Part shown: one piece after another, positions 51,770 through 60,608 of the stretch
Layout of the letters: each line of letters begins with the position of its first letter
Numbering within the stretch: position 1 is the first letter of the stretch
NCBI GenBank assembly: GCA_942492625.1
Contig: CALOFM010000042.1
Coordinates: 213,130 to 277,129, forward strand
Reading direction: 5' to 3'
Source of the DNA: Thiosymbion sp942492625
GTDB lineage: Bacteria > Pseudomonadota > Gammaproteobacteria > Chromatiales > Chromatiaceae
DNA: 64,000 nucleotides
Made by a program: the position numbers and the translations under genes
The notes under the pieces: model-generated
Told to the model about the DNA's origin: nothing
Databases searched by the model: none
What the model saw: the letters and a program-made list of their open reading frames with translations, nothing else

Positions 51770-52780
51770 ATGAATGCTTCTCCCTCCGCCGCGCCCTTCA
51801 GTACGCTCAATCAAGCTATGTCCGCATTTGCGCTCGTCGCAACCGCGATCCTGGCGACGCCCGCTGCTGCCGGGATGGCAGCAAACTCGATGACTGCTTG
51901 TGAAGTGAACTTAACCTGCGCTCGACAAACCAAGGCCGCGATAGACCATGACTTCTCACGCGGGCCGGATCTCTCCCGGTGGGAGCGCCATACAGCCAAC
52001 CCGGAAGCCGTTCCGGTCCCAACGGCAACTAATCGCGTTCCTCGGACGTTGAGAGATCCGATCACCGGGATGAAGATGGTTCTCGTCCCCGGTGCCTGCT
52101 ATCGGACCGATGGATTCGATGGGCAGCCGCAGGAGGTCTGCCTCGATCCCTACTATATCGGTTCTTATGAAGTCACCTTCGACGGGTACGACCGCTTTGC
52201 CCGCGCCACGGGACGCAAGCTTCCTGCGGACGAAGGCTGGGGTCGCGGTCGCCGACCGGCGATCAACATCTCAGTTTATGACGCATTGAACTTTGCCAAA
52301 TGGCTGAGCCGCAAGACGGACGCGCACTACCGGCTTCCCACAGAAGTCGAGTGGGAGCATGCCGCGCGGGCGGGAAGCATGACGCCCTACCCGTGGGGCG
52401 AGGAGCTTGGCGCGAACCGGGCGAACTGTGATGGCTGCGGCAGCCAGTGGGACGATGAGCAGACGGCTCCCGTCGGATCTTTCCAGCCCAACGCCTGGGG
52501 ACTCTACGACGTGGTGGGCAACGTTGGAGAATGGACCTGCTCCATGCGGGATCCGGACCCTGCGTTCTCTTTCACGCGCTGCGACAGCATCTTCGAGACC
52601 CGCCGCCGCGCCTACCGCAATGGCGGTTGGAGCGACGAGCCGGACCGTCTCGCCTTGTCCTTCCGGGATTGGAATGTCGCCATGAGAAGAACCGATGACG
52701 TCGGATTCCGTCTGGTGCGAGAGTGCGGCGAGTGCGGAACCGGCCTGCCACCGCCACAGGAAAAGGTTTCAAAGATGTAG
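51770..52780 (+). CDS. Exported SUMF1/FGE-fold protein
   Basis: A 336-residue protein. ATG 51770 is chosen because GGAG lies nine bases upstream. A hydrophobic signal region (ALVATAILATPAAAGMAANS) precedes the FGE-sulfatase fold: MKMVLVPGACYRTDGFDGQP, EVTFDGYDRFARATGRKLPA, YRLPTEVEWEHAARAGS, NAWGLYDVVGNVGEWTCS and DVGFRLVREC. The catalytic Cys arrangement of true formylglycine-generating enzymes is not evident, so a structural or binding role is likelier. The next gene, 20 bases downstream, encodes a small cytochrome c, suggesting an operon. Confidence 0.88.
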   Translation: MNASPSAAPFSTLNQAMSAFALVATAILATPAAAGMAANSMTACEVNLTCARQTKAAIDHDFSRGPDLSRWERHTANPEAVPVPTATNRVPRTLRDPITGMKMVLVPGACYRTDGFDGQPQEVCLDPYYIGSYEVTFDGYDRFARATGRKLPADEGWGRGRRPAINISVYDALNFAKWLSRKTDAHYRLPTEVEWEHAARAGSMTPYPWGEELGANRANCDGCGSQWDDEQTAPVGSFQPNAWGLYDVVGNVGEWTCSMRDPDPAFSFTRCDSIFETRRRAYRNGGWSDEPDRLALSFRDWNVAMRRTDDVGFRLVRECGECGTGLPPPQEKVSKM

Positions 52781-52799
52781 CGAAATGTGGGAGCAGTCG

Positions 52800-53120
52800 A
52801 TGTATTTCAGGACACTTGTCGTCAACACCGCGGCAGCTTTGCTAATCGCTTGCGCTGGCAAAGTCAGTGCGGACCAAGGGGCCGACCTCTACGAAGAGCG
52901 CGGCTGTCCTACTTGCCACGGCGAGGACGGTACTCACCCGGTCACCGCCAACTATCCGGTCATCGCCGGCCAGCCCGTCGATTACCTACTGAGGCAGATG
53001 AAGGACATTCGAGACGGGCGGCGTACCAACGGTCTCTCAGATACGATGCGGGCCGCGGTTGCTCAGGTAACCGATAAGGAGTTTGAGCAGATTGCCGCCT
53101 GGCTGGCATCAAGATGGTAG
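52800..53120 (+). CDS. Periplasmic monohaem cytochrome c (c4/c553-like)
   Basis: A 106-residue protein with a signal peptide (MYFRTLVVNTAAALLIACAG) and one haem site, GCPTCHGEDG. The later YPVIAGQPVDYLLRQMKDIR and RTNGLSDTMR (Met ligand) match class I cytochromes of the c4/c553 kind. GGGAG precedes the ATG at 52800. It follows the SUMF1-fold gene in the same direction. Confidence 0.9.
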   Translation: MYFRTLVVNTAAALLIACAGKVSADQGADLYEERGCPTCHGEDGTHPVTANYPVIAGQPVDYLLRQMKDIRDGRRTNGLSDTMRAAVAQVTDKEFEQIAAWLASRW

Positions 53121-53366
53121 TCGTTCGTCAGGCACTTCTAAGATCTCCCGTTCCGTAATCGCAGCAACGAGCTTCAGAGAGCAAAGGAGGTGCGGGAGCT
53201 GGTTTTGCACTCTACCTATCTCCGACACTCGCAGGGCAACGGCTGAGCGGCCGCTTAGCCGCGAAGCGCACCTGAGATCGGGACGATACGATTGCCGCAA
53301 ATGGCCGTTTAGCCAAGGCGACGGTGGAAGCAACAAGGTGAACGCGCTGCAAAAAGGAACGGGGTG

Positions 53367-53984
53367 TTATCGGCGAGGATACGGATCCTTCCGGACAAGC
53401 TTCCACCCACTAAGCATTGGGCGGATCAGATTCTCATGTTTCCAAAGATAGTAGAACAGCACAATGCCGATGTGCAGCACGACTAGCGCCAGTACAGCGG
53501 TCGCTCCAAGGTGGTGCCAGCCTACAGCGGCGCTTCGGATCTCGGGCGCGACAGATGAGGCGAGAGGACCGACATTGATGAAATCGTCGGGGTCGGAAAT
53601 CAGCCCCGTGGTGACCTGGGCGGCAAGAACCGCGAGCATTGCGATAACCGCCAGCGCACCCATCGGATTATGGCCTGGCCAGTAGCTTGGATGGCGTTTG
53701 AACATGTGCTTGGCGTATGTCCAAAACGCACCGGGTCCGCGGATAAACTCAGTGAAACGTGCCGGACGGGGGCCGATGAAGCCCCAAACAACTCGGAAGG
53801 CTAGCAGTCCGGCGACGGCGTAGCCGCACCAGAAGTGCAAAGTCATTACGTCTGGACCAAATTTTCCCAGTGTCCAGCCGCAAAAGACGACTGTTACAAG
53901 AAGCCAGTGGAATCCCCGTAGGAACGGGTCCCAGAGTTTGGTGCGTTCTACTCCCGACGACTCGGGCGCAAACTCGTCAGTCAT
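53367..53984 (-). CDS. Cytochrome b561-type membrane protein
   Basis: A 205-residue protein with four transmembrane helices: WDPFLRGFHWLLVTVVFCGW, LHFWCGYAVAGLLAFRVVWG, NPMGALAVIAMLAVLAAQVT and GWHHLGATAVLALVVLHIGI. Paired His residues suit two b haems. The start at ATG 53984 overlaps the end of the upstream cytochrome c' gene, so the two are translationally coupled. The pair resembles quinol- or c'-linked b-type diheme modules. Confidence 0.92.
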   Translation of the reverse strand: MTDEFAPESSGVERTKLWDPFLRGFHWLLVTVVFCGWTLGKFGPDVMTLHFWCGYAVAGLLAFRVVWGFIGPRPARFTEFIRGPGAFWTYAKHMFKRHPSYWPGHNPMGALAVIAMLAVLAAQVTTGLISDPDDFINVGPLASSVAPEIRSAAVGWHHLGATAVLALVVLHIGIVLFYYLWKHENLIRPMLSGWKLVRKDPYPRR

Positions 53985-54429
53985 TCTTCGCGCGGTACTC
54001 GTCGTGGCAAGACTTACACGTTTTGCCGAGCCCTTGTACCACGGGTCCAACGTTGCTCTTACCGCCCTTGACCGACTCACCCGCGCCCTCGGCAGCTTTC
54101 TGGAAATCGGCGAACTTCTGTTTGAAGTCCTCCAAATTGGACCAGATCTTCGATTTTGCGCCGGTGGCTTCTCCTAACTCGTCCGTCGAGGAGCCCTTTG
54201 GGAAATGCATCGGCAGGCCATACTGCGACAACGCCTCGATATTCGATCCATGCATGGCAGCGGTAGCTTCATCGTAGTCCAACTCGCCCTTTGCCATACC
54301 GCTCAGTGGGCCCATGTTCGCCGAAAGCATCGTGAAGTAGCCCTGGCGTGCTTTGACCGCATCCTCGATCGAATCACCCAGCACAGCGCTGGATGAAACA
54401 AGAATAAGTGCTGCCATGAGATATCGCAT
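53977..54429 (-). CDS. Cytochrome c' / c-556 family protein
   Basis: A 150-residue periplasmic four-helix-bundle cytochrome. A signal peptide (MRYLMAALILVSSSAVLG) is followed by DSIEDAVKARQGYFTMLSAN and GPLSGMAKGELDYDEA. The haem site CKSCHDEYR is at the very C-terminus. ATG 54429 is chosen because GAGGAG lies seven bases upstream; a TTG two codons earlier is an alternative. It is co-transcribed with the b561 gene. A role in NO or peroxide handling is typical of c' but not shown here. Confidence 0.93.
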   Translation of the reverse strand: MRYLMAALILVSSSAVLGDSIEDAVKARQGYFTMLSANMGPLSGMAKGELDYDEATAAMHGSNIEALSQYGLPMHFPKGSSTDELGEATGAKSKIWSNLEDFKQKFADFQKAAEGAGESVKGGKSNVGPVVQGLGKTCKSCHDEYRAKND

Positions 54430-55175
54430 TGTCAAACTCCTCTAGATCTCGCCTGCGTCGCCGGTAGGCTACGGAAGCTTCTGAATGAAGCCGAGTTGCG
54501 TGGACCGGACCTCTCGTCGCTGGGTTCGTTTCAGCGACGTTTCAGTACCCGGCCTTAAAGTGTCCTTCCATGCTTTACGCCGACTCCGCTTCAATATCCG
54601 TTGCCGGAGCCAACCGTCAGTCTAGGCGGCCAGACCAACCGGAAACAAGCAACCCAACTATATCTTTCCCTTGTTGCGGGCTGATGTCCGCTGCCGTTAA
54701 GGGTTAAATCTGTCTGATCAACCTTGATTGAATGTCCGCAACGCAAAGTCTTGCTAACTTCGCCGTGGTCTCGTCCGATGTCGGTTCTTGGCCGGTTGCT
54801 GTCCTTCGTCTGCCGGGATCTGAGGGGCTTCTCACGTGGCTTTCCGGACTCTTGACGAAGCTCCCTTGTGACAGCGAATGCTGTTTGCAGATAATCTGGG
54901 TCGGTCCGGATGTTTGCAGGTCGCTACAGTTACGGAACGAACGCTCAGATACTCAGAATGTCGGAGAAGGCAATCGGTTATCGCACTTCCCGCCGGAGCA
55001 GTTCACGGTCTGCGTATTTTGAGACACCTGCGCTACTCGGGCTCTGGCAACCGGCTCTGGCAACCGCGATTGGGCGATCAAAATCGTCCACACTAGTGCC
55101 GGTTGGTTCCGACATTCCCGACAGGAAAAAGAATTGGAGGACCAGAGCCGCTCACAGAGATGGTCTGAAGGGTCG
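54430..55175. other. Gene-free stretch
   Basis: About 745 bases upstream of the cytochrome c' gene with no convincing coding sequence. One frame at 54732-55022 lacks any family signal. Confidence 0.45.
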
Positions 55176-55337
55176 TCACGACATCACCCGGTCATTCTCT
55201 TGACCGTTGGCGAGCTTTAAGTTGATCGCCGCCCGCAACCACTCTGAGCGCAACATACCGTCACGACTAGCAAGGTAATCTATCGAAGCGACAACATCTC
55301 CAGGGATAACTGCACAAACGGTCGTCGGACGTATCAT
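55176..55337 (-). CDS. Possible small ribbon-helix-helix protein
   Basis: From an ATG at 55337, MIRPTTVCAVIPGDVVASID then YLASRDGMLRSEWLRAAINL resembles a 50-residue CopG/RHH DNA-binding protein: strand, then two helices with the xSEWLRxAI pattern. No toxin partner is visible on either side. The upstream region to 55930 contains no other supportable gene. Confidence 0.45.
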   Translation of the reverse strand: MIRPTTVCAVIPGDVVASIDYLASRDGMLRSEWLRAAINLKLANGQENDRVMS

Positions 55338-55933
55338 CCTCGTATCGAACGTACCTTCCAGCGATTCTGAACCCCGCGATTTCCCGGATCGTCGTAGCAT
55401 TCTTTTGCCCTCTCGAAAAAACGACCGTTGAGAAAGGCGACGACAGTCTTTTTGCCCTCAGGCAAATGAAACTTTTCATCGTCTCACATTTAGGTCGGCC
55501 ATGTGTTCGACATGTGCGACGTTTCTGCCGGTCGGTTGGTTTACGTACCTATACGCATTCAGATCGGTGCCGGATTTGGACGACACGATGCCGAAGGGGC
55601 GATCAACCCAGCATCTTATTACAGGGCAACGCAGGCTTGTGGGCGATAATCTGCACAGCATACGGCGAGAAATACCTCCTGTTAAATAGCCGCAAATCGG
55701 GGAGCTTCGGTATCAGCTCAGGCTGCGAATCGAGGACTGTCGCGCCGACCATAATCATCGGATTTGCTATCACCTATAACTATCGCCTTACGTGAAGCTA
55801 CTCTCAAACCGGTTGCGATGGGGGCTTCACCCGCCGCTGCCCGTGGACTCTTCGACGTTGCGTCTGGTACTCGAGGAGTCCACCGGCTGAAGCAGCGCAG
55901 CCCCAACTGGGGCTCGCTGGTGCTTCGCATCTT
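55338..55933. other. Gene-free stretch
   Basis: No gene supported. A small hairpin AGCCCC/GGGGCT near 55905-55920 could end the transcript of the gene at 55934. Confidence 0.4.
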
Positions 55934-56107
55934 TTAGTAGTAAGCCTCCCCGTTGTCCCTCAGGTCTCCGAGCACGTCGGCCCATTCGCGCGAACCGCTT
56001 GCCGAAACCCTGGACGAGACGACCTTGCCGCCGTTCCGCTCGTTCTTGCGCATGTCTCGGTCGTAGTACTTCTCGGTTGCCAGAATCCGCTGCTCGTTGT
56101 TGCTCAT
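55934..56107 (-). CDS. Small protein (57 aa), paralogue of the gene at 51022
   Basis: MSNNEQRILATEKYYDRDMR starts at ATG 56107 behind GACAGGAGAGACAAC, the same Shine-Dalgarno context as the paralogue. The first 20 residues share MSN, an AT pair and YYDRxMxK; the rest (VVSSRVSASGSREWADVLGD) diverges. A longer upstream open frame is ignored because it runs through the promoter. The gene is transcribed away from the MerR gene at 56247. Function unknown. Confidence 0.75.
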   Translation of the reverse strand: MSNNEQRILATEKYYDRDMRKNERNGGKVVSSRVSASGSREWADVLGDLRDNGEAYY

Positions 56108-56173
56108 CGTTGTCTCTCCTGTCGCAGTTTTGTGGGGAAGTAATGCCGGCGATTCGTCTCCGCCATGGTTTTC

Positions 56174-56207
56174 AATATAGCGCCATAAATCTTTTTGTCT
56201 AGGACAA
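56174..56207 (-). promoter_or_regulatory. Promoter with operator-like palindrome for the small gene at 55934
   Basis: On the minus strand TTGTCCTAGACAA (56207-56195) carries -35 TAGACA, then 16 bases, then -10 TATATT (56179-56174). The palindrome and spacing are identical to those at 50926. It is 40 bases from the MerR start, so one bound dimer could control both directions. Confidence 0.7.
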
Positions 56208-56246
56208 CTGAGAAATATTTTTTCTGTTGCCGTTCTAGTTGCTTTC

Positions 56247-56630
56247 ATGTCAGGGACATCGAAGGATACGGCTTTGTTCACTATCGGTGCCGTGGAGCGC
56301 GATACGGGTATTGGTCGCGAACCGCTGCGGATTCGGGAACGGCGCTATGGCTTCCCGACTCCCGAGCGAAAAGAAAAGGGCGAGCGGGTCTACAGCGCGG
56401 AGCAGATTCGCCGCCTGCAGCGGATCCGGCGTGTGCTCGATCAGGGAATGCGCCCGGGCAAAGTGGTGTCCCTCGACGACGAGGCGCTTGGCAAGCTTGC
56501 CGACGAATTGCCCGAAGCGTCATCGAGCATTCAGGACATCGATCCTGTCCACGGCAAGCTGATTGCCCTGGCACCTTCCGGCGATGCCACAGCTCTCACT
56601 ATGATCCTTGAGCAGGCTGTCGGACGTTGA
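56247..56630 (+). CDS. MerR-family regulator, LitR/CarH-like DNA-binding domain only
   Basis: A 127-residue protein. The winged helix is TALFTIGAVERDTGIGREPL followed by RIRERRYGFPTPER, where the usual LRIWERRYGFP has Arg for Trp. The second helix pair is YSAEQIRRLQRIRRVLDQGM. After RPGKVVSLDDEAL the protein ends, without the helical and cobalamin-binding domains of full LitR/CarH proteins. The shortened form may be constitutive or may act with an unknown effector. It is divergent from the small gene at 55934. Confidence 0.82.
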   Translation: MSGTSKDTALFTIGAVERDTGIGREPLRIRERRYGFPTPERKEKGERVYSAEQIRRLQRIRRVLDQGMRPGKVVSLDDEALGKLADELPEASSSIQDIDPVHGKLIALAPSGDATALTMILEQAVGR

Positions 56631-56949
56631 CGTCGGGGGCCTGTCGATCACGAGGGAGCTGGTGTCGCGTCACAGCCCCTGCGTGCGCGAGCACGTAAGC
56701 GCTTGCACCGATTGTCGGTTTACATCACATGAGTTTTTTCTGCGGCTGGCCCACGACCATCAGCGCGAATACGTCGCAGGGCTGTCTGCCTATTCCGAAG
56801 GGGGATACCCGTTCAGAGACTTACATCATGCACTGTCAAAGCGACTGAAAAAGCTTGAAGGCAAGCTGATTACGCTGCGCAAGGAAAGCTATCCAAGCAG
56901 GGATATCTTTGGAACACCCTCGCATTCAGGGCTGTGGAAGAAGTTGTAA
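56608..56949 (+). CDS. Doubtful open frame after the MerR gene
   Basis: A TTG-started frame overlaps the end of the MerR gene. The C-terminal half (FFLRLAHDHQREYVAGLSAY, then SKRLKKLEGKLITLRKES) has the look of a small helical protein, but no family or ribosome site is evident. Confidence 0.28.
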   Translation: MSRLSDVDVGGLSITRELVSRHSPCVREHVSACTDCRFTSHEFFLRLAHDHQREYVAGLSAYSEGGYPFRDLHHALSKRLKKLEGKLITLRKESYPSRDIFGTPSHSGLWKKL

Positions 56950-57092
56950 GGTTTCGGCAGCTGCCGGCCCGGCAAATGGGCGTGGCGAGCCGCTTCGTAT
57001 GTCGGACGCGGTGAATCATCCGTTGAGTCCGTAGAGAGCAGATAAAAGCTGGCGCCTTCCGGATAACGCCGGCGGATCGGGAGCACACCACC

Positions 57093-57398
57093 GTGATCGA
57101 AATCGAGTACGTGGTCAAAGACCACAAGGGATCGGAGAGATTGCGTACGACCGACAAGAAGGCCGCGGATGCCTACGACAAGGCCTTGGACAACGCCGAA
57201 CGCCTCGCCCGGCTCCTTCGCCACGACGGGGTCCTGCCGGAGCTATCGGAGAGCGATCTCGAAGAGCTGACCATCTATCTCGCGCGCAACGCCAAAAACG
57301 TCGAGCGCGCTCTGAAGGGCAAGGAGCCCGAGCTCGGGCCGGGAGAACAGGAGAGCGCGACAGCAGACAACGTCGCTCGGTTGAAGGCCGCCAACTGA
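57093..57398 (+). CDS. yebG: YebG family DNA-damage-inducible protein
   Basis: A 101-residue protein with GTG start (MIEIEYVVKDHKGSERLRTT). DKKAADAYDKALDNAERLAR matches the YebG core, followed by ESDLEELTIYLARNAKNVER. YebG in E. coli is a small LexA-regulated protein of unclear function. The C-terminal 25 residues are an acidic extension. I do not see a clear LexA box upstream. Confidence 0.82.
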   Translation: MIEIEYVVKDHKGSERLRTTDKKAADAYDKALDNAERLARLLRHDGVLPELSESDLEELTIYLARNAKNVERALKGKEPELGPGEQESATADNVARLKAAN

Positions 57399-57532
57399 TA
57401 CGGGAAAAAGGGGTTCGGTATGGGTGTGAACGCATTATGTATAGCACCGATAGCGTGCAGCTACTACCGCCTCTACATCAACGACTTTACATAAAAACTA
57501 TTATGCGCAATAACGTATTGAATTTTCGAGGA

Positions 57533-57778
57533 TTATAAGTGCGCGACCTGTGGTCGGTATGACTGCGCGCGGGTCCGATGTGTCTTCCTTGGTTGGTGAT
57601 CTCTCGTGCTCGGTATGCGGCTGACAACATCGAGGCTTGGTTGCGTGAGCAACGTTGCCGCCTCCTTCACGGTAAGCTCGACAACTTCATACTTTTTGAG
57701 CGTGTCCGCCAACTCGTAGTTCGTGCCTCGCGTCTCGTGCCATCTACTGGTTGCAACCTGCTTGCTGTACGCCTGCAT
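57533..57778 (-). CDS. Small basic protein with N-terminus like the MSNYEKQV family
   Basis: An 81-residue frame starting at ATG 57778 behind a strong AGAGGAGACGACC. The first residues MQAYSKQVATSRW align with MSNYEKQVQATSQ of the gene at 51022, and the bases around the start (GGAGACGAC, AAGCAGGTT) match as well. The middle (YELADTLKKYEVVELTVKEA) is helical. The 13-bp palindrome is not found upstream. It may be a diverged third member. Confidence 0.5.
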   Translation of the reverse strand: MQAYSKQVATSRWHETRGTNYELADTLKKYEVVELTVKEAATLLTQPSLDVVSRIPSTRDHQPRKTHRTRAQSYRPQVAHL

Positions 57779-58245
57779 GGTCGTCTCCTCTGCATGCCTC
57801 GAATGATCCCTGATGCCGGGCTGATTCAGCCCGTTCCCTTACCGCAGAGTTTGCATGGAAGAGCGAATTATTTCTGTCCGCGAAGTCGTCGTCGCGTGTC
57901 GGAAAAGTCGCCACGAGGGCGTTGAAATCGCCCCTTGGCAGGTCGCTACAGGTAACCATAATCCCAGATAGGGGTTTTTCGCCCAAACCGCCAAATATGC
58001 ACTAGGGTTTGATCGTATCTGTCCTGCGAGGGACGAAAGCCTACAAAAAACTCTATATGTTTCTGCCAGTTCGCGTGACCTGGGACGACGATTCGGCTGT
58101 CGATGACCTCGTTGGTGAGCTGCAGGGTGCACGGCGGATCTGGACCATATTAGCCTCGCGTCGGCTCACGACTGGGGCCACGCGAATCGTTCGGATCGAG
58201 AAGACCATCGCCGCCCTTACCGAGGGAAACCGCCGCTTGCCTGAG
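57779..58245. other. Gene-free stretch
   Basis: No gene supported. It lies upstream of the small gene at 57533 and downstream of the hydrolase operon. Confidence 0.4.
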
Positions 58246-59091
58246 CTAAGCGGCGGCGAAGGCGACGATCTCCTGCACAACCTTCTTCGCCGAGTCCCCA
58301 AACAGGAACGTGATGTGGTTGCCGGGCACGTCTACCAGCCTGGCGTCGGGGATCCACGCCAAGGCGCGCTCGGCGACCTCGTGGGAGACGATCGGACCGA
58401 CCTCTGTCGGCCCCAACGAGTCCGGCGCCCGCAACATCAACGTGGGCTGAGTGATCCGCTTGACCGTCGCCGGCCAATCGATCTGCAGTCCCGCAGCTGC
58501 TACCGCCGCAATGTGCTCGGGGTGGGACCGCGTCTTGATAGTCCCGTCCGGGCTCTCGCGAACGTCGTTACGGTAGAACTCTTCGAGGGCGTCATCCCAC
58601 AAGCCCTCATAGTAGGGCATGGCCTTCGCGTGATCCAAGCATGCCTGCCAGGAGGGGAAGGTCATCCCCAGGCGATCGAGCGACGGCTTGATCTGATCGA
58701 GGATCTTCGGATGCACCTCCGCCGGCGCGTCCATAACGACACATTTGGTAACCCTCTCTGCGTGGTGCGCCGCCATGTAGTAGGTAAGGAGGCCTCCGTA
58801 GGAATGCCCGCCCACAACGGCTTGCTCGATGCCCAGCGCATCCATCATGCCGACGATGTCCTCGACGTGATCCGGGATCCCGTAGGGCCCGTCGGGATGG
58901 TCGCTGAGACCGCGGCCCCGGAGATCCACCGCCAGAACGCGCAACCGGGGGCTCAACCCGGCCCGGATCAGCCCCTCGAACGCATGGGCATTGGCGGTGA
59001 GTCCGTGCATCAGGATCAGTATCGGTCCATCGCCCGGATAGTCGAGGTAGTGCAGGCGAATCCCATTGGTATCGATATACCTGTCCATCAT
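58246..59091 (-). CDS. Alpha/beta hydrolase
   Basis: A 281-residue alpha/beta-hydrolase. The oxyanion region is LILMHGLTANAHAFEGLI, the nucleophile elbow is VVGGHSYGGLLTYYMA (Ser at about residue 96), and the likely acid and His are in LMLRAPDS and VPGNHITFLFG. RGRGLSDHPDGPYGI is typical of esterase, epoxide-hydrolase or meta-cleavage hydrolase relatives. It overlaps the upstream acyl-CoA synthetase gene by four bases, so the substrate is probably an ester or lactone whose acid is then activated. Confidence 0.9.
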   Translation of the reverse strand: MMDRYIDTNGIRLHYLDYPGDGPILILMHGLTANAHAFEGLIRAGLSPRLRVLAVDLRGRGLSDHPDGPYGIPDHVEDIVGMMDALGIEQAVVGGHSYGGLLTYYMAAHHAERVTKCVVMDAPAEVHPKILDQIKPSLDRLGMTFPSWQACLDHAKAMPYYEGLWDDALEEFYRNDVRESPDGTIKTRSHPEHIAAVAAAGLQIDWPATVKRITQPTLMLRAPDSLGPTEVGPIVSHEVAERALAWIPDARLVDVPGNHITFLFGDSAKKVVQEIVAFAAA

Positions 59092-60608
59092 GCCTCCATG
59101 TAGCTGTCACGAATGACACGGCGCAGCGTCTTACCCGCAACGCTGAGCGGGAACTCCTCCAGGACGACAACCTCACGCACCCTCTGGAATCGAGCACCCA
59201 CCCGCGCGTTCACCCAGTCCCGCACCTCGTTCGCATTCGCGCCGGCTGCCGGGTCCAGTCTCACGGCAGCAATCGGGCTCTCTCCCCAGCGCTCATCGGG
59301 CGCCCCGAACACGGCAACATTGGTGACCGCAGGATGCCGGATCACCACCTCTTCGATGTCCCGCGGGTAGACGTTGACCCCGCCCGATATGATCAGGTCT
59401 TTCTTGCGATCGACGAGATACAGGAAGCCGTCCTCATCGACGTAGCCGAGATCGCCGGTGTGAAGCCACCCGTCCCGGAGGGCGTCGGCAGTCAGGTCCG
59501 GGCGCTTGTAGTAGCCCGGCATCGTGATCGGGCCGCGCCCGACGATCTCGCCCACTTCGCCCGCAGGCAGGTCGCGGCCGTCGTCGTCGACGATCCGCAT
59601 TTGATAGAGCGGTGGCGGGGTCCCCACCGAGCCGGACTTGGCCGGGGAGTCGTCACGATCCAGGATGGTGACAAACCCCTCTGTGAGCCCGTAGAGCTCG
59701 TAGAAGCGGTTGGGGAGACGGCGCGCCAGGGTCTCCTTGTGCTGGAGATGCAGTGGGGCGCCGACCGAGCAGATCATCTCCAGATCCGGAAGGTGGTCCT
59801 CGTCGAAATCGCTTTCGGCCAGCAGTGCGATGATCTGCGAGGGCACGGTCAGGACGTGGGTCACCTTTTCGGCGCTCATCAGGTCGATCATGTTGCGCGC
59901 ATCGAAGCTCGACATCAGCACATAGGTCGCGCCGAGATAGAAGGCCGGCATCAGCGTGAGGAAGGCGCCGTTGAACACGAGCGATCCGGAATGCAGGATC
60001 ACGCTCTCCGGCTTGATCCGGTATGAGGAGGCAAACCCGGTGCAATAAGCCATGCGTACGTAGTGCGTGTGGACGATGCCCTTGGGATCACCGGTGGTCC
60101 CCGAGCTGTAGATGATGTTGTAGGGATCGTCGTCGCTGATCTCCACCCACGGCGGCTCGGCTTCGGAGGCGGCGGCAGCAAGCGCGTGGTAGTCGCGATA
60201 CCCGGGAACGTCGGCGGCATCGGTGAGTATGAACCGGTCGGCCGGCACGTCGATGCGCTCGCGCACCGCATCGAAATGCTTCACCATGCTGCGCATCGTG
60301 ATCACCGCAACAGAGTCGGCGTCGTTGACCAACGTGACCAGCGACTCGCCGCGCAGGAGCGGGCTCAACGGAACGACCACCACCCCGGTCTTGGCGACCG
60401 CCTGGTATATCTCGAGCAACTCGAGCGAGTTGTCGAGAATCGTTGCCACCTTGTCGCCCCGACGCAGCCCCAGCGCCCCCAGCGCATTGGCCAGACGGTT
60501 GATTCTCGAATTGAACTGGCGGTGGGTATAGCGACGGCCCTCGAAAACGACCGCGGTATGATTGGGGCGGTAGCGCGCATGACGAGCCGCCAGGGTATGG
60601 ATTGGCAT
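59088..60608 (-). CDS. AMP-forming acyl-CoA synthetase/ligase
   Basis: A 506-residue ANL-superfamily enzyme that adenylates a carboxylic acid and transfers it to CoA. Motifs: NIIYSSGTTGDPKGIVHTHY (A3), FYELYGLTEGF (A5), DGWLHTGDLGYVDEDGFLYL (A7), DRKKDLIISGGVNVYPRDIE (A8), and the catalytic Lys near the end in SVAGKTLRRVIRDS (A10). It is upstream of and coupled to the hydrolase gene. The substrate cannot be told; medium or aromatic acids are possible. Confidence 0.95.
   Translation of the reverse strand: MPIHTLAARHARYRPNHTAVVFEGRRYTHRQFNSRINRLANALGALGLRRGDKVATILDNSLELLEIYQAVAKTGVVVVPLSPLLRGESLVTLVNDADSVAVITMRSMVKHFDAVRERIDVPADRFILTDAADVPGYRDYHALAAAASEAEPPWVEISDDDPYNIIYSSGTTGDPKGIVHTHYVRMAYCTGFASSYRIKPESVILHSGSLVFNGAFLTLMPAFYLGATYVLMSSFDARNMIDLMSAEKVTHVLTVPSQIIALLAESDFDEDHLPDLEMICSVGAPLHLQHKETLARRLPNRFYELYGLTEGFVTILDRDDSPAKSGSVGTPPPLYQMRIVDDDGRDLPAGEVGEIVGRGPITMPGYYKRPDLTADALRDGWLHTGDLGYVDEDGFLYLVDRKKDLIISGGVNVYPRDIEEVVIRHPAVTNVAVFGAPDERWGESPIAAVRLDPAAGANANEVRDWVNARVGARFQRVREVVVLEEFPLSVAGKTLRRVIRDSYMEA

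Noticed and set aside
51770..52780. Active formylglycine-generating enzyme for a sulfatase
   Set aside because: The fold matches but the catalytic Cys pattern is not evident and no sulfatase gene is nearby.
55176..55337. Toxin-antitoxin pair
   Set aside because: The RHH-like frame has no adjacent toxin-like gene on either strand.
57839..58132. A second PhoX-like remnant, because the bases around 57980 resemble those near 47680
   Set aside because: The similarity covers about 40 bases only and the surrounding translation has no PhoX features.
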